From Aureibacter tunicatorum (GTDB lineage Bacteria; Bacteroidota; Bacteroidia; Cytophagales; Cyclobacteriaceae), in contig NZ_AP025305.1 of the NCBI RefSeq assembly GCF_036492635.1, positions 2,604,001-2,668,000 of the forward strand: 64,000 nt of DNA, given 5' to 3'. The translations under genes and the position numbers were made by a program. Shown piece after piece: positions 53,109 to 61,473 of this stretch. The notes beneath the pieces are model-generated. The model was given only the letters and a program-made list of their open reading frames with translations. It did not search any database and was not told where the DNA came from. Position 1 is the first letter of the stretch; the number at the start of each line of letters is the position of its first letter.

Positions 53109-55148
53109 ATGAGTCCCGAACAAACCAAACCAAAATACACCAACGACCTTATTCATTCGAAAAGTCCATATTTGTTACAGCATGCCCACAATCCTGTAAA
53201 TTGGAAAATGTGGAACGATGAATCACTTCAAGAGTCTATAGATAAGGACAAACCAATACTTTTAAGCATTGGATACTCGGCTTGTCACTGGTGCCATGTG
53301 ATGGAAAGAGAATGCTTTGAAAATGAAAAGCTTGCCCAAATCATGAACGAGCACTTCGTTTGCATAAAGCTCGACAGAGAAGAAAGGCCGGATATCGATA
53401 ATATTTACATGGACGCCGTCCAAAAAATGGGCATTCAAGGCGGGTGGCCGTTGAATGTGTTCCTTACCCCTGATCAAATGCCGTTCTACGGAGGGACGTA
53501 TTTTCCTCCTACACGCTGGGAAGAATTGCTTATGGCTATAGACGAGGCCTTCAAAAATCGCAGAGAAGAGCTTACTCAAAGCGCCAAAAAGCTTACGGGA
53601 GCTATTCAAGTCAGCGAAAAAAATCGCTATAAACTTAACGACCAAGCTCATGATTACGCCAAAGAAAGAGTCGACCGCATGGTCGGCCAAATTTCCAGAA
53701 ATTTTGATCCGGAATTTGGCGGCATAAAAAAATCGCCAAAATTTCCTATGCCTTCGCTTTGGGAATTTTTATTAAACGCCAATACGCTGACAGGAAACGA
53801 ACCCGCTCTTCAACATGCGCTTTTCACTTTGGATAAAATGGCTTATGGAGGAATATATGATATTATAGGCGGTGGGTTTTGCAGATATTCTGTAGATGAA
53901 AGATGGTTCGCGCCTCATTTTGAAAAAATGCTTTATGACAATGGCCAATTGATGTCGCTTTATGCCAAAGGGTACTTGAAGTCAAACTCTTCTCTTTATA
54001 AAAGCATTATTGAAGGCATCGACAAATTTGCCACGGAATGTCTTCTGGAAGATCAAATTTACCATTCCGCTTTGGATGCTGATAGTGAAGGAGTCGAAGG
54101 CAAATTCTATACTTGGACTTATGAAGAAATTTTAAATCTGATTTCTGAAAAAGAAGCTGAAATAGTTATCTCAGCTTATCAAATCACCAAAGAAGGCAAC
54201 TTTGAAGATGGCCAAAATATTATTTTCAAAAACAATTTGAAAAAAGTCGCTGATCAACATAAAATAAGCGTTGTGGAGGTTGATAAAACGCTCCTTGAAG
54301 CGAATCAAATATTATTCGAAGAGCGAAAGAAAAGAGTTATGCCGGGTCTGGACAACAAAGCATTGACAAGTTGGAATGCAATGATGAACCAAGGCCTTAC
54401 CGATGCTTTTCTAGCTACAAAAGATGGAAAATATCTCGACAAAGCTGTTTCACATATGAATAAGCTTTTGGAAATCTACATTCAAAATGACTCCAAACTT
54501 CTTCGTTCATTAAAAGATCCAACGAATTCAGCCCTTGCCTACCTTGAAGATTATGCTCATCTGATATCCGCGCTATTAAGATTGCATCAAGCGACTCTGG
54601 AAGACAAATACGCCTTGAAAGCTAAAGAGTTCGCGGATTATGTCATTGAAAACTTTTATGATAATGAAGAGAAACTATACTTTTATTCTGACCAAAATGG
54701 AGAAGCATTAATTTCACGTAAAAAGGATATCTTCGACCAGGTAATCCCATCATCAAATGCTGTCATGGCCGACAACCTTTACTACCTGTCACAATTATTC
54801 GATGATGAATATCTGGAAAATATGCTTTACAGTATGCTAAACCAAATGGCTCCATTGGCACTAACCGAAGTCGAATACATGTCAAAATGGGCATCGATAT
54901 ATGCTAAAGTGGTTAAATCGCCAGCTCAAATAATTCTGAGCGGTTCTGATATTCAGAAAACAAGGCTCGTGTTTGAAGAAAAAGGTTTGATCAATGAAGT
55001 TTTTGCAAGTGCTGAAAGCGAATTGCCAATGGCCAAGGATAAAGCTAATGGCCAACAAGAATCATTAATATTCGTCTGTAGCGGTCAGGCTTGTTATCCT
55101 CCAGTAAAATCTGTGAAAGAAGCCATGGTTTACCTTTCGATGGATTGA
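53109..55148 (+). CDS. DUF255 thioredoxin-like protein (YyaL/SPATA20 family)
   Basis: 679 residues from ATG 53109. N-terminal thioredoxin-like DUF255 domain with NDLIHSKSPYLLQHAHNPVNW, the redox-type motif SACHWCHVME and PDIDNIYMDAVQ; the remainder is an (alpha/alpha)6 barrel-like region with GGIYDIIGGGFCRYSVDERWFAPHFEKML. These proteins are cytosolic and widespread, with no settled biochemical role. Length is normal. A strong terminator follows. Confidence 0.92.
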   Translation: MSPEQTKPKYTNDLIHSKSPYLLQHAHNPVNWKMWNDESLQESIDKDKPILLSIGYSACHWCHVMERECFENEKLAQIMNEHFVCIKLDREERPDIDNIYMDAVQKMGIQGGWPLNVFLTPDQMPFYGGTYFPPTRWEELLMAIDEAFKNRREELTQSAKKLTGAIQVSEKNRYKLNDQAHDYAKERVDRMVGQISRNFDPEFGGIKKSPKFPMPSLWEFLLNANTLTGNEPALQHALFTLDKMAYGGIYDIIGGGFCRYSVDERWFAPHFEKMLYDNGQLMSLYAKGYLKSNSSLYKSIIEGIDKFATECLLEDQIYHSALDADSEGVEGKFYTWTYEEILNLISEKEAEIVISAYQITKEGNFEDGQNIIFKNNLKKVADQHKISVVEVDKTLLEANQILFEERKKRVMPGLDNKALTSWNAMMNQGLTDAFLATKDGKYLDKAVSHMNKLLEIYIQNDSKLLRSLKDPTNSALAYLEDYAHLISALLRLHQATLEDKYALKAKEFADYVIENFYDNEEKLYFYSDQNGEALISRKKDIFDQVIPSSNAVMADNLYYLSQLFDDEYLENMLYSMLNQMAPLALTEVEYMSKWASIYAKVVKSPAQIILSGSDIQKTRLVFEEKGLINEVFASAESELPMAKDKANGQQESLIFVCSGQACYPPVKSVKEAMVYLSMD

Positions 55149-55154
55149 TTCGAA

Positions 55155-55196
55155 TTATCTGTCCTTGCATTTACCTGTAAGGACAGATAACTCATT
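55155..55196. terminator. Bidirectional terminator between convergent genes
   Basis: TTATCTGTCCTT (55155-55166) pairs perfectly with AAGGACAGATAA (55179-55190), followed by CTCATTTTTT. Confidence 0.8.
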
Positions 55197-55434
55197 TTTT
55201 ATCTTTCGATTGATCTTTGGAAGACTTTCTGTCTTCTTCTAGGAATTTTTTCTTCTTTTTATATTCCTCTTCATTGATTTCCCCTTTAGCGAATCGTTTT
55301 TTCAAGATATCAAACGGATCCTCCTTGGGTCTCATTTCTCCCGGTATGGTGTAGGGAGTCATAAAAATCCAAACAAGCAACAGAACCCAAATTATCCACC
55401 AAAACAAGTGCATTCCCCAAAAGCTGTAATACAT
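55192..55434 (-). CDS. SHOCT-domain membrane protein
   Basis: 80 residues from ATG 55434 (the frame opens at TTG 55443). One Trp-rich transmembrane helix (MHLFWWIIWVLLLVWIFM), then the SHOCT motif (DPFDILKKRFAKGEINEEEYKKKKKFLEE) and a Lys/Asp tail. SHOCT segments are short oligomerisation modules at membrane protein ends; no specific function can be given. Confidence 0.8.
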   Translation of the reverse strand: MYYSFWGMHLFWWIIWVLLLVWIFMTPYTIPGEMRPKEDPFDILKKRFAKGEINEEEYKKKKKFLEEDRKSSKDQSKDKK

Positions 55435-55535
55435 ATTTTGCAATATTTGATCTTGTAAATCAACTCTTGCCGCCTACAAAAGTTTTTTGAAAATGGTAGT
55501 CTAAAAATCCAAGAGCAGTCTTGCATTTCCTAAAA

Positions 55536-55564
55536 ATAAAAAAGCCCGCTATTTCTAGCGGGCT
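55536..55564 (-). terminator. Intrinsic terminator after the cyclophilin gene
   Basis: AGCCCGCTA (55543-55551) pairs with TAGCGGGCT (55556-55564); read leftward it runs into TTTTTATTTTTA. Confidence 0.85.
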
Positions 55565-55585
55565 GCAACATCTGAGTTCAAAGTT

Positions 55586-56026
55586 CTATTCTTCAGTCAC
55601 GACAATCTTTTCGATCAAGTCTCCTTGTCTAATTTGATCCAATACATCCAGCCCGGACACAACCTTGCCAAAGCAAGTATGATTTCTATCCAAATGTTGA
55701 GTTTGAGCTCTGCTCAAGCAAATAAAGAACTGAGATCCGCCAGTATTTCTTCCAGCATGAGCCATAGACAATACTCCTTTGTCATGAAATTGATTGTCGC
55801 CTGTAAGCTCGCAATCAATAGAATAACCAGGACCGCCTGCGCCTGTTCCATCAGGACAACCACCCTGAATCACAAAGCCAGGTATTACTCTATGCCACTT
55901 CAAACCATCGTAAAAACCTTCTTTAGCAAGTTTGATAAAGTTGGCAACTGTATTAGGTGCATCGTTGTCATAAAATACAACGCTCATCACGCCTTTCGAA
56001 GTTTGGATTTCCGCTTTTTTTGACAT
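55586..56026 (-). CDS. Peptidyl-prolyl cis-trans isomerase, cyclophilin type
   Basis: 146 residues from ATG 56026 (MSKKAEIQTSKG). Cyclophilin motifs: FYDGLKWHRVIPGFVIQGGCPDGTGAGGPGY (catalytic Arg in WHRV), GVLSMAHAGRNTGGSQFFICL and HLDRNHTCFGKVVSGLDVL. No signal peptide, so a cytoplasmic PpiB-type enzyme catalysing prolyl isomerisation during folding. Confidence 0.93.
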   Translation of the reverse strand: MSKKAEIQTSKGVMSVVFYDNDAPNTVANFIKLAKEGFYDGLKWHRVIPGFVIQGGCPDGTGAGGPGYSIDCELTGDNQFHDKGVLSMAHAGRNTGGSQFFICLSRAQTQHLDRNHTCFGKVVSGLDVLDQIRQGDLIEKIVVTEE

Positions 56027-56216
56027 TTTATTGATTTTTGTTGTTAACTGTGTCAGCAAATATATAAATATTCATCATTCTTTTTCAAAAAATATACCCA
56101 AGCTTCAAAAAACTAAAACACTAAAAAAAATGGCAACATATTGCTAATTAATTTATTTTTGATAAATTTGCTAGAAATCAATCGACAGTATTCTATAAAT
56201 CTTAGCGTCTTTTGCC

Positions 56217-56486
56217 ATGAAATCACCAATAACCTTGAAACTGCTCCCCAAAGAACTCAATTCAGGCAAGATACAACTCCATTTTCATTGGTATGAACAA
56301 AGCCAACTCACTGTTTATGGATATTACTTGATCATTGGCAACGAGTCAGAAAATGAAGTAGTTGAATATTTAAAAAAAGAAATTAAACATTTTTTAAATA
56401 ATGACTGCTACCAACACAACCACCTGTACAGCCTTCACCGAATTTGCCAAAAACAAGATGATTTGCTACTGTACCGGACCGCTTGA
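56217..56486 (+). CDS. Small conserved-looking hypothetical protein
   Basis: 89 residues: N-terminal beta strands (KIQLHFHWYEQSQLTVYGYYLIIG), an acidic helix (ENEVVEYLKKEIKHFLNN) and a His/Cys-containing end (CYQHNHLYSLHRICQK). No signal or membrane segment. It lies about 90 bases before the S24 repressor on the same strand. Coding character is plausible but modest; function unknown. Confidence 0.45.
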   Translation: MKSPITLKLLPKELNSGKIQLHFHWYEQSQLTVYGYYLIIGNESENEVVEYLKKEIKHFLNNDCYQHNHLYSLHRICQKQDDLLLYRTA

Positions 56487-56577
56487 ATACTAATTTTTGT
56501 AGTCTATTATTTTATAAGTAAATAAAATCAACTATATTGTCTAAAAATATACGTTTTTATAAAAAACTATTAGCAAA

Positions 56578-57453
56578 ATGACCCTAATAAGCAGAAATAT
56601 AAAATTCTTTCGTAAAAGACTAAATATCACTCAAGCCAAATTCGCAGAACTAATCGGTGTGAAAAGATCATTGGTTGGAGCTTATGAAGAAGGACGCTCA
56701 GATCCCAGGCTTGTCAACTTGCTAACGATATCACGACTTTTCAAAGTATCTGTTGACCACTTGATCACTTTGGAATTCGCCAAGCTTTCTGAAAAAAAGA
56801 TCAAAGACATTCAAACGATCTTCGAAGCTAAAAACAAAGTTACCAAACCCGCAAAAACGGATACAAAGATCTTGACGATCACTGTCGATAATGAAGAAAA
56901 TGAAAACATCGAATTAGTGCCACACAAAGCTTCCGCAGGATACACTTCAGGCTATGCCGATCCGGATTATATACAAGATTTGCCTAAATTTCAACTGCCT
57001 ATGCTACCAAATGACGGTACTTATCGAGCATTTGAAATATCAGGAGACTCAATGCTTCCATTGCAATCCGGCACAGTCATTATCAGCAAATACATTGAAA
57101 ATATCTCATCTGTTAAAAATGGCCAAACCTATGTGTTGGTAACTAAAGACGAAGGTGTCGTATACAAAAGAGTTTTTAATTACTTGGATGAAAACAGCAA
57201 ATTCTTTCTAGTATCCGATAATGAATCTTACGAGCCTTACGAAGTATTTGGAGACGATGTATTGGAAGTATGGGAAGCAAAAGCATTCATATCAGTTGCC
57301 TTTCCGGAAGGAAACAATTATTATCAAAACAATACGCAAGCCAACAATACAAGCACTACAGCTCAAAAAGAAGCGCCAACAATCACGCTTGAGGATTTGA
57401 CAAAAATCGTCATCGAACTCAAAGACGAAGTGACTAAGCTTAAAAGAAGTTGA
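56578..57453 (+). CDS. XRE-family repressor with LexA/CI-type S24 domain
   Basis: 291 residues. N-terminal helix-turn-helix (TQAKFAELIGVKRSLVGAYEEGRSDPRL, residues 18-45), a linker with an Ala-Gly cleavage-like site (KASAGY, A120-G121), and a C-terminal S24 fold with Ser158 in EISGDSM and Lys197 in GVVYKRV, the Ser/Lys dyad of self-cleaving repressors. A C-terminal coiled segment follows the S24 domain. It could respond to DNA damage like LexA or CI. No phage genes are nearby. A palindromic element and a terminator follow. Confidence 0.85.
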   Translation: MTLISRNIKFFRKRLNITQAKFAELIGVKRSLVGAYEEGRSDPRLVNLLTISRLFKVSVDHLITLEFAKLSEKKIKDIQTIFEAKNKVTKPAKTDTKILTITVDNEENENIELVPHKASAGYTSGYADPDYIQDLPKFQLPMLPNDGTYRAFEISGDSMLPLQSGTVIISKYIENISSVKNGQTYVLVTKDEGVVYKRVFNYLDENSKFFLVSDNESYEPYEVFGDDVLEVWEAKAFISVAFPEGNNYYQNNTQANNTSTTAQKEAPTITLEDLTKIVIELKDEVTKLKRS

Positions 57454-57498
57454 TCACAAAATTAAATATGATAATATATAACAAGCATATATTAATGT

Positions 57499-57592
57499 TT
57501 ATCACGATTAGTTTTTTATGGTTTTCTTAATCATCCTCCCTTGTATTCCCTCCGGAGGGAAATAAAATGGTATAAAAAATCAATCGTGATAA
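57499..57592 (+). repeat. Palindromic intergenic element, copy 3
   Basis: Same ends as copy 2, TTATCACGATT (57499-57509) and AATCGTGATAA (57582-57592). The central hairpin is the fully palindromic TTCCCTCCGGAGGGAA. Differs from copy 2 at only a few positions. Confidence 0.85.
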
Positions 57593-57603
57593 TGTCTATT
57601 TTT

Positions 57604-57632
57604 AGTCGGATCTAATCGTCCGGCTTTTTTAT
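57604..57632 (+). terminator. Intrinsic terminator downstream of the S24 repressor
   Basis: AGTCGGA (57604-57610) pairs with TCCGGCT (57619-57625; one G-T pair), followed by T6. Confidence 0.7.
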
Positions 57633-57702
57633 TTAATTTTAAAACCCGTCTCTACAGCAAAAAACACCATTTAGTTGTATGTTTGTTGGAATAAACTCAC
57701 GC

Positions 57703-58365
57703 ATGACTAAGGAAATGTTAAAAGCAGTAGGTATATCAAAAGTTTACGGAGACCTTCAAGTTCTTGACACAGTCGATTTCACTTTGGAGAAAAGCGAAAT
57801 TGTATCTATTGTAGGAGCTTCAGGGGCAGGAAAAAGCACTTTGCTTCATATATTAGGAACATTGGACACGCCTGACACTGGTGAAATTCTCATCAACGGT
57901 GAGAACATCACCAAAATGAAAGCCAATCAACTGGCTCAGTTCAGAAACCAATACATAGGTTTCGTATTCCAATTTCACAATCTATTGCCGGAGTTCACCG
58001 CACTCGAAAATATATGCATGCCTGGCTATATAGCTCAAAAGCCAGAAGCGGAAGTAGTCAAAAGGGCTAAAGAGTTACTGGAAATGCTAAACCTCTCTTC
58101 TAGAGCGGACCACAAACCACAAGCATTATCCGGCGGCGAACAACAAAGAGTCGCAATCGCAAGAGCCTTGATCAACAAGCCTCATATCGTCTTTGGAGAC
58201 GAACCAAGCGGCAACCTTGACTCAAAAAGCGCCAAAGAGCTTCATCAACTTTTTTTGGACCTGCGTAAGGAATTAGAATGCGCTTTCGTCTTAGTAACTC
58301 ATAACAATGAGTTGGCGAATATGGCGGATAGAAAATTAGAAATGGCAGATGGTAAACTAATCTAA
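57703..58365 (+). CDS. lolD: LolD-type ABC transporter ATPase
   Basis: About 220 residues. Walker A GASGAGKST, Q-loop FVFQFHNLLPEFTALEN, signature LSGGEQQRVAIARAL, Walker B IVFGDEPSGNLDS and switch His in VTHN. The LLPEFTALENI Q-loop and overall length match LolD, the ATPase that drives lipoprotein release from the inner membrane. The frame opens at ATG 57679; ATG 57703 or 57715 (MLKAVGISKVYG) are likelier. The LolCE permease is not next to it. A hydratase gene follows after 6 bases. Confidence 0.85.
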   Translation: MTKEMLKAVGISKVYGDLQVLDTVDFTLEKSEIVSIVGASGAGKSTLLHILGTLDTPDTGEILINGENITKMKANQLAQFRNQYIGFVFQFHNLLPEFTALENICMPGYIAQKPEAEVVKRAKELLEMLNLSSRADHKPQALSGGEQQRVAIARALINKPHIVFGDEPSGNLDSKSAKELHQLFLDLRKELECAFVLVTHNNELANMADRKLEMADGKLI

Positions 58366-58371
58366 AATATC

Positions 58372-58779
58372 ATGTATAAAGTAGGAGACACATATTCATA
58401 CAAATTCACATTCACTCAAGATCAGGTCAATAAATTCGCCGAAGTTACAGGTGATTTCAATCCTTTGCACTTGGATGCAGAGTACGCTGCCAATACGCCT
58501 TTCAAAAAACCTATCGTTCATGGAATGCTTGGAGCCAGTATTTTTTCCAATGTTTTGGGAACTAAATTCCCGGGAGAAGGCTCTGTGTATCTTGGGCAAA
58601 GCTTAAGCTTCAAAAGAGCAATGTTTGTTGATGTAGCATATGAAGCCTTATTTGAGATTGTTGACATCAATGAAACAAAACATATCGCTGATATAAAAGT
58701 TGAGATCAAAAACATTGACGGTAGACAAAAGGTGCATTTAGACGGAATTGCTCAAGTCATGCACTCTAATTTGCTGTAA
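58372..58779 (+). CDS. MaoC-like (R)-hydratase
   Basis: 135 residues, a single hot-dog domain. The hydratase motif TGDFNPLHLD holds the catalytic Asp28 and His33, followed by PIVHGMLGASIFSNVLG. Such enzymes hydrate enoyl-CoA to (R)-3-hydroxyacyl-CoA (PhaJ type). The substrate is unknown; no PHA genes are nearby. Probably shares a transcript with lolD. Confidence 0.88.
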   Translation: MYKVGDTYSYKFTFTQDQVNKFAEVTGDFNPLHLDAEYAANTPFKKPIVHGMLGASIFSNVLGTKFPGEGSVYLGQSLSFKRAMFVDVAYEALFEIVDINETKHIADIKVEIKNIDGRQKVHLDGIAQVMHSNLL

Positions 58780-58844
58780 CATTGCTTGATTATGTTATGA
58801 AAAAATCATATAATTATTAAATCAACTTAAAAAATAATACTAGC

Positions 58845-59126
58845 ATGAAGAAGACATTGATATTATTGACGGCATCTTTGCTTATATCTTTTGGATCATT
58901 TGCAGCATCGGAAATCACTTCCAACGATGTAAAAGTAGAGTGCCCAGAAAAAAAATGCGGAAAAAAATGCAGCAAGGAAGACAAAAAAGCATGCTCATCG
59001 GATAAGAAAAGTTGTAAAAAAGCTTGCGCAGACAAGGAAGCTAAAACTTCTTCCAATGAGCAAAATGCAAAATCATGCAGCAAATCCAAATCATGCTCAA
59101 AATCTAAATCTGACAAGTCTGAATAA
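58845..59126 (+). CDS. Small exported Cys/Lys/Ser-rich protein
   Basis: 93 residues. A clear signal peptide ([20 protein letters not shown]) is followed by a mature part made almost only of Lys, Ser, Cys, Asp/Glu and Ala: [31 protein letters not shown], then [13 protein letters not shown]. Eight or more cysteines in CxxxC-like spacing could bind metals or form disulphides in the periplasm. There is no hydrophobic core, so it is likely unstructured without ligand. It ends 8 bases before thyA. Family not recognised. Confidence 0.65.
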   Translation: MKKTLILLTASLLISFGSFAASEITSNDVKVECPEKKCGKKCSKEDKKACSSDKKSCKKACADKEAKTSSNEQNAKSCSKSKSCSKSKSDKSE

Positions 59127-59134
59127 TTCATAAC

Positions 59135-59926
59135 ATGCAACAATATCTTGACTTGATGCGCCATGTCATGGAGAATGGCGTGGAAAAGCACGATAGAACT
59201 GGCACAGGGACAAAAAGTATCTTTGGACATCAAATGCGCTTTGATCTATCCAAAGGCTTTCCTTTGTTAACTACAAAAAAACTTCATCTGAAATCCATTA
59301 TCCATGAACTGCTTTGGTTCTTAAAAGGAGATTCCAACATCAAATACCTGAAAGAAAATGGAGTGAGAATCTGGGATGAATGGGCGGATGAAAATGGAGA
59401 CTTAGGGCCTATTTACGGAGTTCAGTGGAGAAGTTGGCCAACTGCGGACGGCAAACACATTGATCAAATTTCACAAGTCTTGGATCAAATTCAAAATAAT
59501 CCTGATTCGAGAAGAATGATTGTAAGTGCTTGGAATGTCGGTGAAATTCCAAATATGAATCTTCCTCCATGCCATGCTTTATTTCAATTTTATGTCGCGG
59601 ATGGAAAACTATCTTGTCAATTGTATCAAAGATCTGCCGATATATTTTTAGGAGTGCCTTTTAACATTGCCTCTTATGCTCTACTGACTATGATGATCGC
59701 CAAAGTGAGCGGACTTGAATATGGGGATTTTGTGCATACATTAGGAGATGCCCATATTTATTCCAATCATTATGATCAAGTCAGCCTTCAATTAACAAGA
59801 AAACCATTTGATTCTCCTCAGATGATTATCAAAGACAGAGAAAGTCTATTTGATTTCGAATATGAAGACTTTGAACTTAAGAATTACGAAGCTCATCCGC
59901 ATATCAAAGGCATCGTTGCTGTTTAA
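59135..59926 (+). CDS. thyA: Thymidylate synthase
   Basis: 263 residues, the short ThyA form. Motifs: [18 protein letters not shown] at the N-terminus, catalytic Cys146 in [21 protein letters not shown], and [20 protein letters not shown] with the substrate-binding Ser/Asp/Asn. It methylates dUMP to dTMP with methylenetetrahydrofolate. The dihydrofolate reductase gene that often follows is absent here. A long perfect palindrome follows. Confidence 0.96.
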   Translation: MQQYLDLMRHVMENGVEKHDRTGTGTKSIFGHQMRFDLSKGFPLLTTKKLHLKSIIHELLWFLKGDSNIKYLKENGVRIWDEWADENGDLGPIYGVQWRSWPTADGKHIDQISQVLDQIQNNPDSRRMIVSAWNVGEIPNMNLPPCHALFQFYVADGKLSCQLYQRSADIFLGVPFNIASYALLTMMIAKVSGLEYGDFVHTLGDAHIYSNHYDQVSLQLTRKPFDSPQMIIKDRESLFDFEYEDFELKNYEAHPHIKGIVAV

Positions 59927-59949
59927 TCAAAAAATACTAAAATAGCGCG

Positions 59950-59977
59950 GAGCTTAAGCGAAATTTCGCTTAAGCTC
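59950..59977. terminator. 28-bp perfect palindrome after thyA
   Basis: GAGCTTAAGCGAAA joined directly to its reverse complement, between convergent genes. It can form a 12-bp-stem hairpin but has no T-run, so it may be a weak terminator or a protein site. Confidence 0.5.
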
Positions 59978-60034
59978 TTCCTACTACTATCGAATCCCTA
60001 CTATATTATTTCGCGCCTTTATTCATTTTTTTCA

Positions 60035-61471
60035 TTATTCATCATCTTCCTTATTCGGATCTTTTCCAAAGAGCAAGTTGATCCCGAAGTGAACATTTGC
60101 CGATTTGGCATTATTCACATTGACAATACCAAAGAGGTTGTCCGTTGTAGTGTACAATTGAACAGGGCCTAAATTCAAAGCAACTGCAATACCAACATTA
60201 TGAATTCCTTCATTAACATAACCTACTGTTCCCCCAGCTTTTAACAATTCATTTATCTGATAAAAGTACAATAAACTAAATCCAGGATTGAAATCATTCT
60301 GATTATACGTTCCAGCAAAAGTCAAACCCACAGAGTGCCTCTCCAAAGTAAATGTTCCGTTCAAATACATTTTCGACGCCAAGGTACTTCTATAACTCCT
60401 ATCTATAGCTTTTACCCGAAATGTGGAATCCAATACATCCAACTCATCTTCCAAACGATCCTCTATTTTGTCTTCCCCTCCTTCAAAAGATAAAATATCC
60501 GAAAACTCATTTCCATCCAATGTATAATTAATTTGATTCACCTGATGATTTTCCACATCGTCTTTCCAATGTATAAAGCCTAAATCTATAATTGATCCGC
60601 TAACATGCAAGTAATCATTTACTTGATAACTCGCTCCAAAATCGAATGCAAACCCATAATTCTTATTCTTAATCGCATAATCGAAAAAATTGGAATAATT
60701 GCTATTGTCATCATTAATCAGGGCCATCACTCCTGTCGTCTTCAGTTCAGCTCCCGCATCTGTAGAAATACTCAACCTACTTTCAGATAAATTTGTCGCA
60801 AGAGCTCCCTGCAAATTATTCGACTCAACATTAACCATTCCTTTCAGAAATTTCACTTTTACTCCTAAAGTCAACCTATCATTCACTTTGCGTCCATAAC
60901 CCAAACCTACTTCAGCGAAAGTAATCGAATTTATTTGCAAGCTTTCGGAGCCAATCTCTCTAAGGTCACTTTTGCCGTCATCTGGTTGAAATCCATGTTG
61001 CGACAAACCTTCAAATTCCACTAAACCGATGTTTCCGTTACCATCCAAAATTTCATTAATTATTCCATCGGGCATGTCAAAATCATTTTGAAACCTGGCC
61101 TTCAAGCCTATATTAAAAAAATTCTTTTTCACTTGATAGCCGAAACTAAAAACCTCTAATTCAATTGAGTTACGCAAATAATTATTTTCAGCAAGGTTAT
61201 CTGCCAAGTAATTCAAATCGATAACGAACTCTCCTTGATCATTTTTCCGAAAAAACTGATTAAAAGAAAACCCATTGGTCATGCTTAAATTCACACTTGA
61301 AACGGCAGGAAAACCAATATAAAACCTTTTTTCCGGGAAAAATGAAGGATTTAAGCCATTTGCTTGCGGTGTAAAATTACCTAAATCATATAAACTAAAG
61401 TCATACTGGGCATACAAATCTCCCAAGGAAATACTCGTCAAAAATATTATTACAAATAAAATTCTTTTCAT
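60035..61471 (-). CDS. DUF5723-family outer membrane protein
   Basis: 478 residues. Signal peptide (1-21, DLYAQYD), then FTPQANGLNPSFFPEKRFYIGFPAVSSVN, the usual opening of DUF5723 barrels, repeated amphipathic strands, and FHV/NVHFGINLLFGK at the end. Conserved in Bacteroidota, predicted outer membrane barrel related to the FadL/PorV style, function unknown. It starts 2 bases after the upstream lipoprotein gene, so they are an operon pair. Confidence 0.82.
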   Translation of the reverse strand: MKRILFVIIFLTSISLGDLYAQYDFSLYDLGNFTPQANGLNPSFFPEKRFYIGFPAVSSVNLSMTNGFSFNQFFRKNDQGEFVIDLNYLADNLAENNYLRNSIELEVFSFGYQVKKNFFNIGLKARFQNDFDMPDGIINEILDGNGNIGLVEFEGLSQHGFQPDDGKSDLREIGSESLQINSITFAEVGLGYGRKVNDRLTLGVKVKFLKGMVNVESNNLQGALATNLSESRLSISTDAGAELKTTGVMALINDDNSNYSNFFDYAIKNKNYGFAFDFGASYQVNDYLHVSGSIIDLGFIHWKDDVENHQVNQINYTLDGNEFSDILSFEGGEDKIEDRLEDELDVLDSTFRVKAIDRSYRSTLASKMYLNGTFTLERHSVGLTFAGTYNQNDFNPGFSLLYFYQINELLKAGGTVGYVNEGIHNVGIAVALNLGPVQLYTTTDNLFGIVNVNNAKSANVHFGINLLFGKDPNKEDDE

Positions 61472-61473
61472 CT

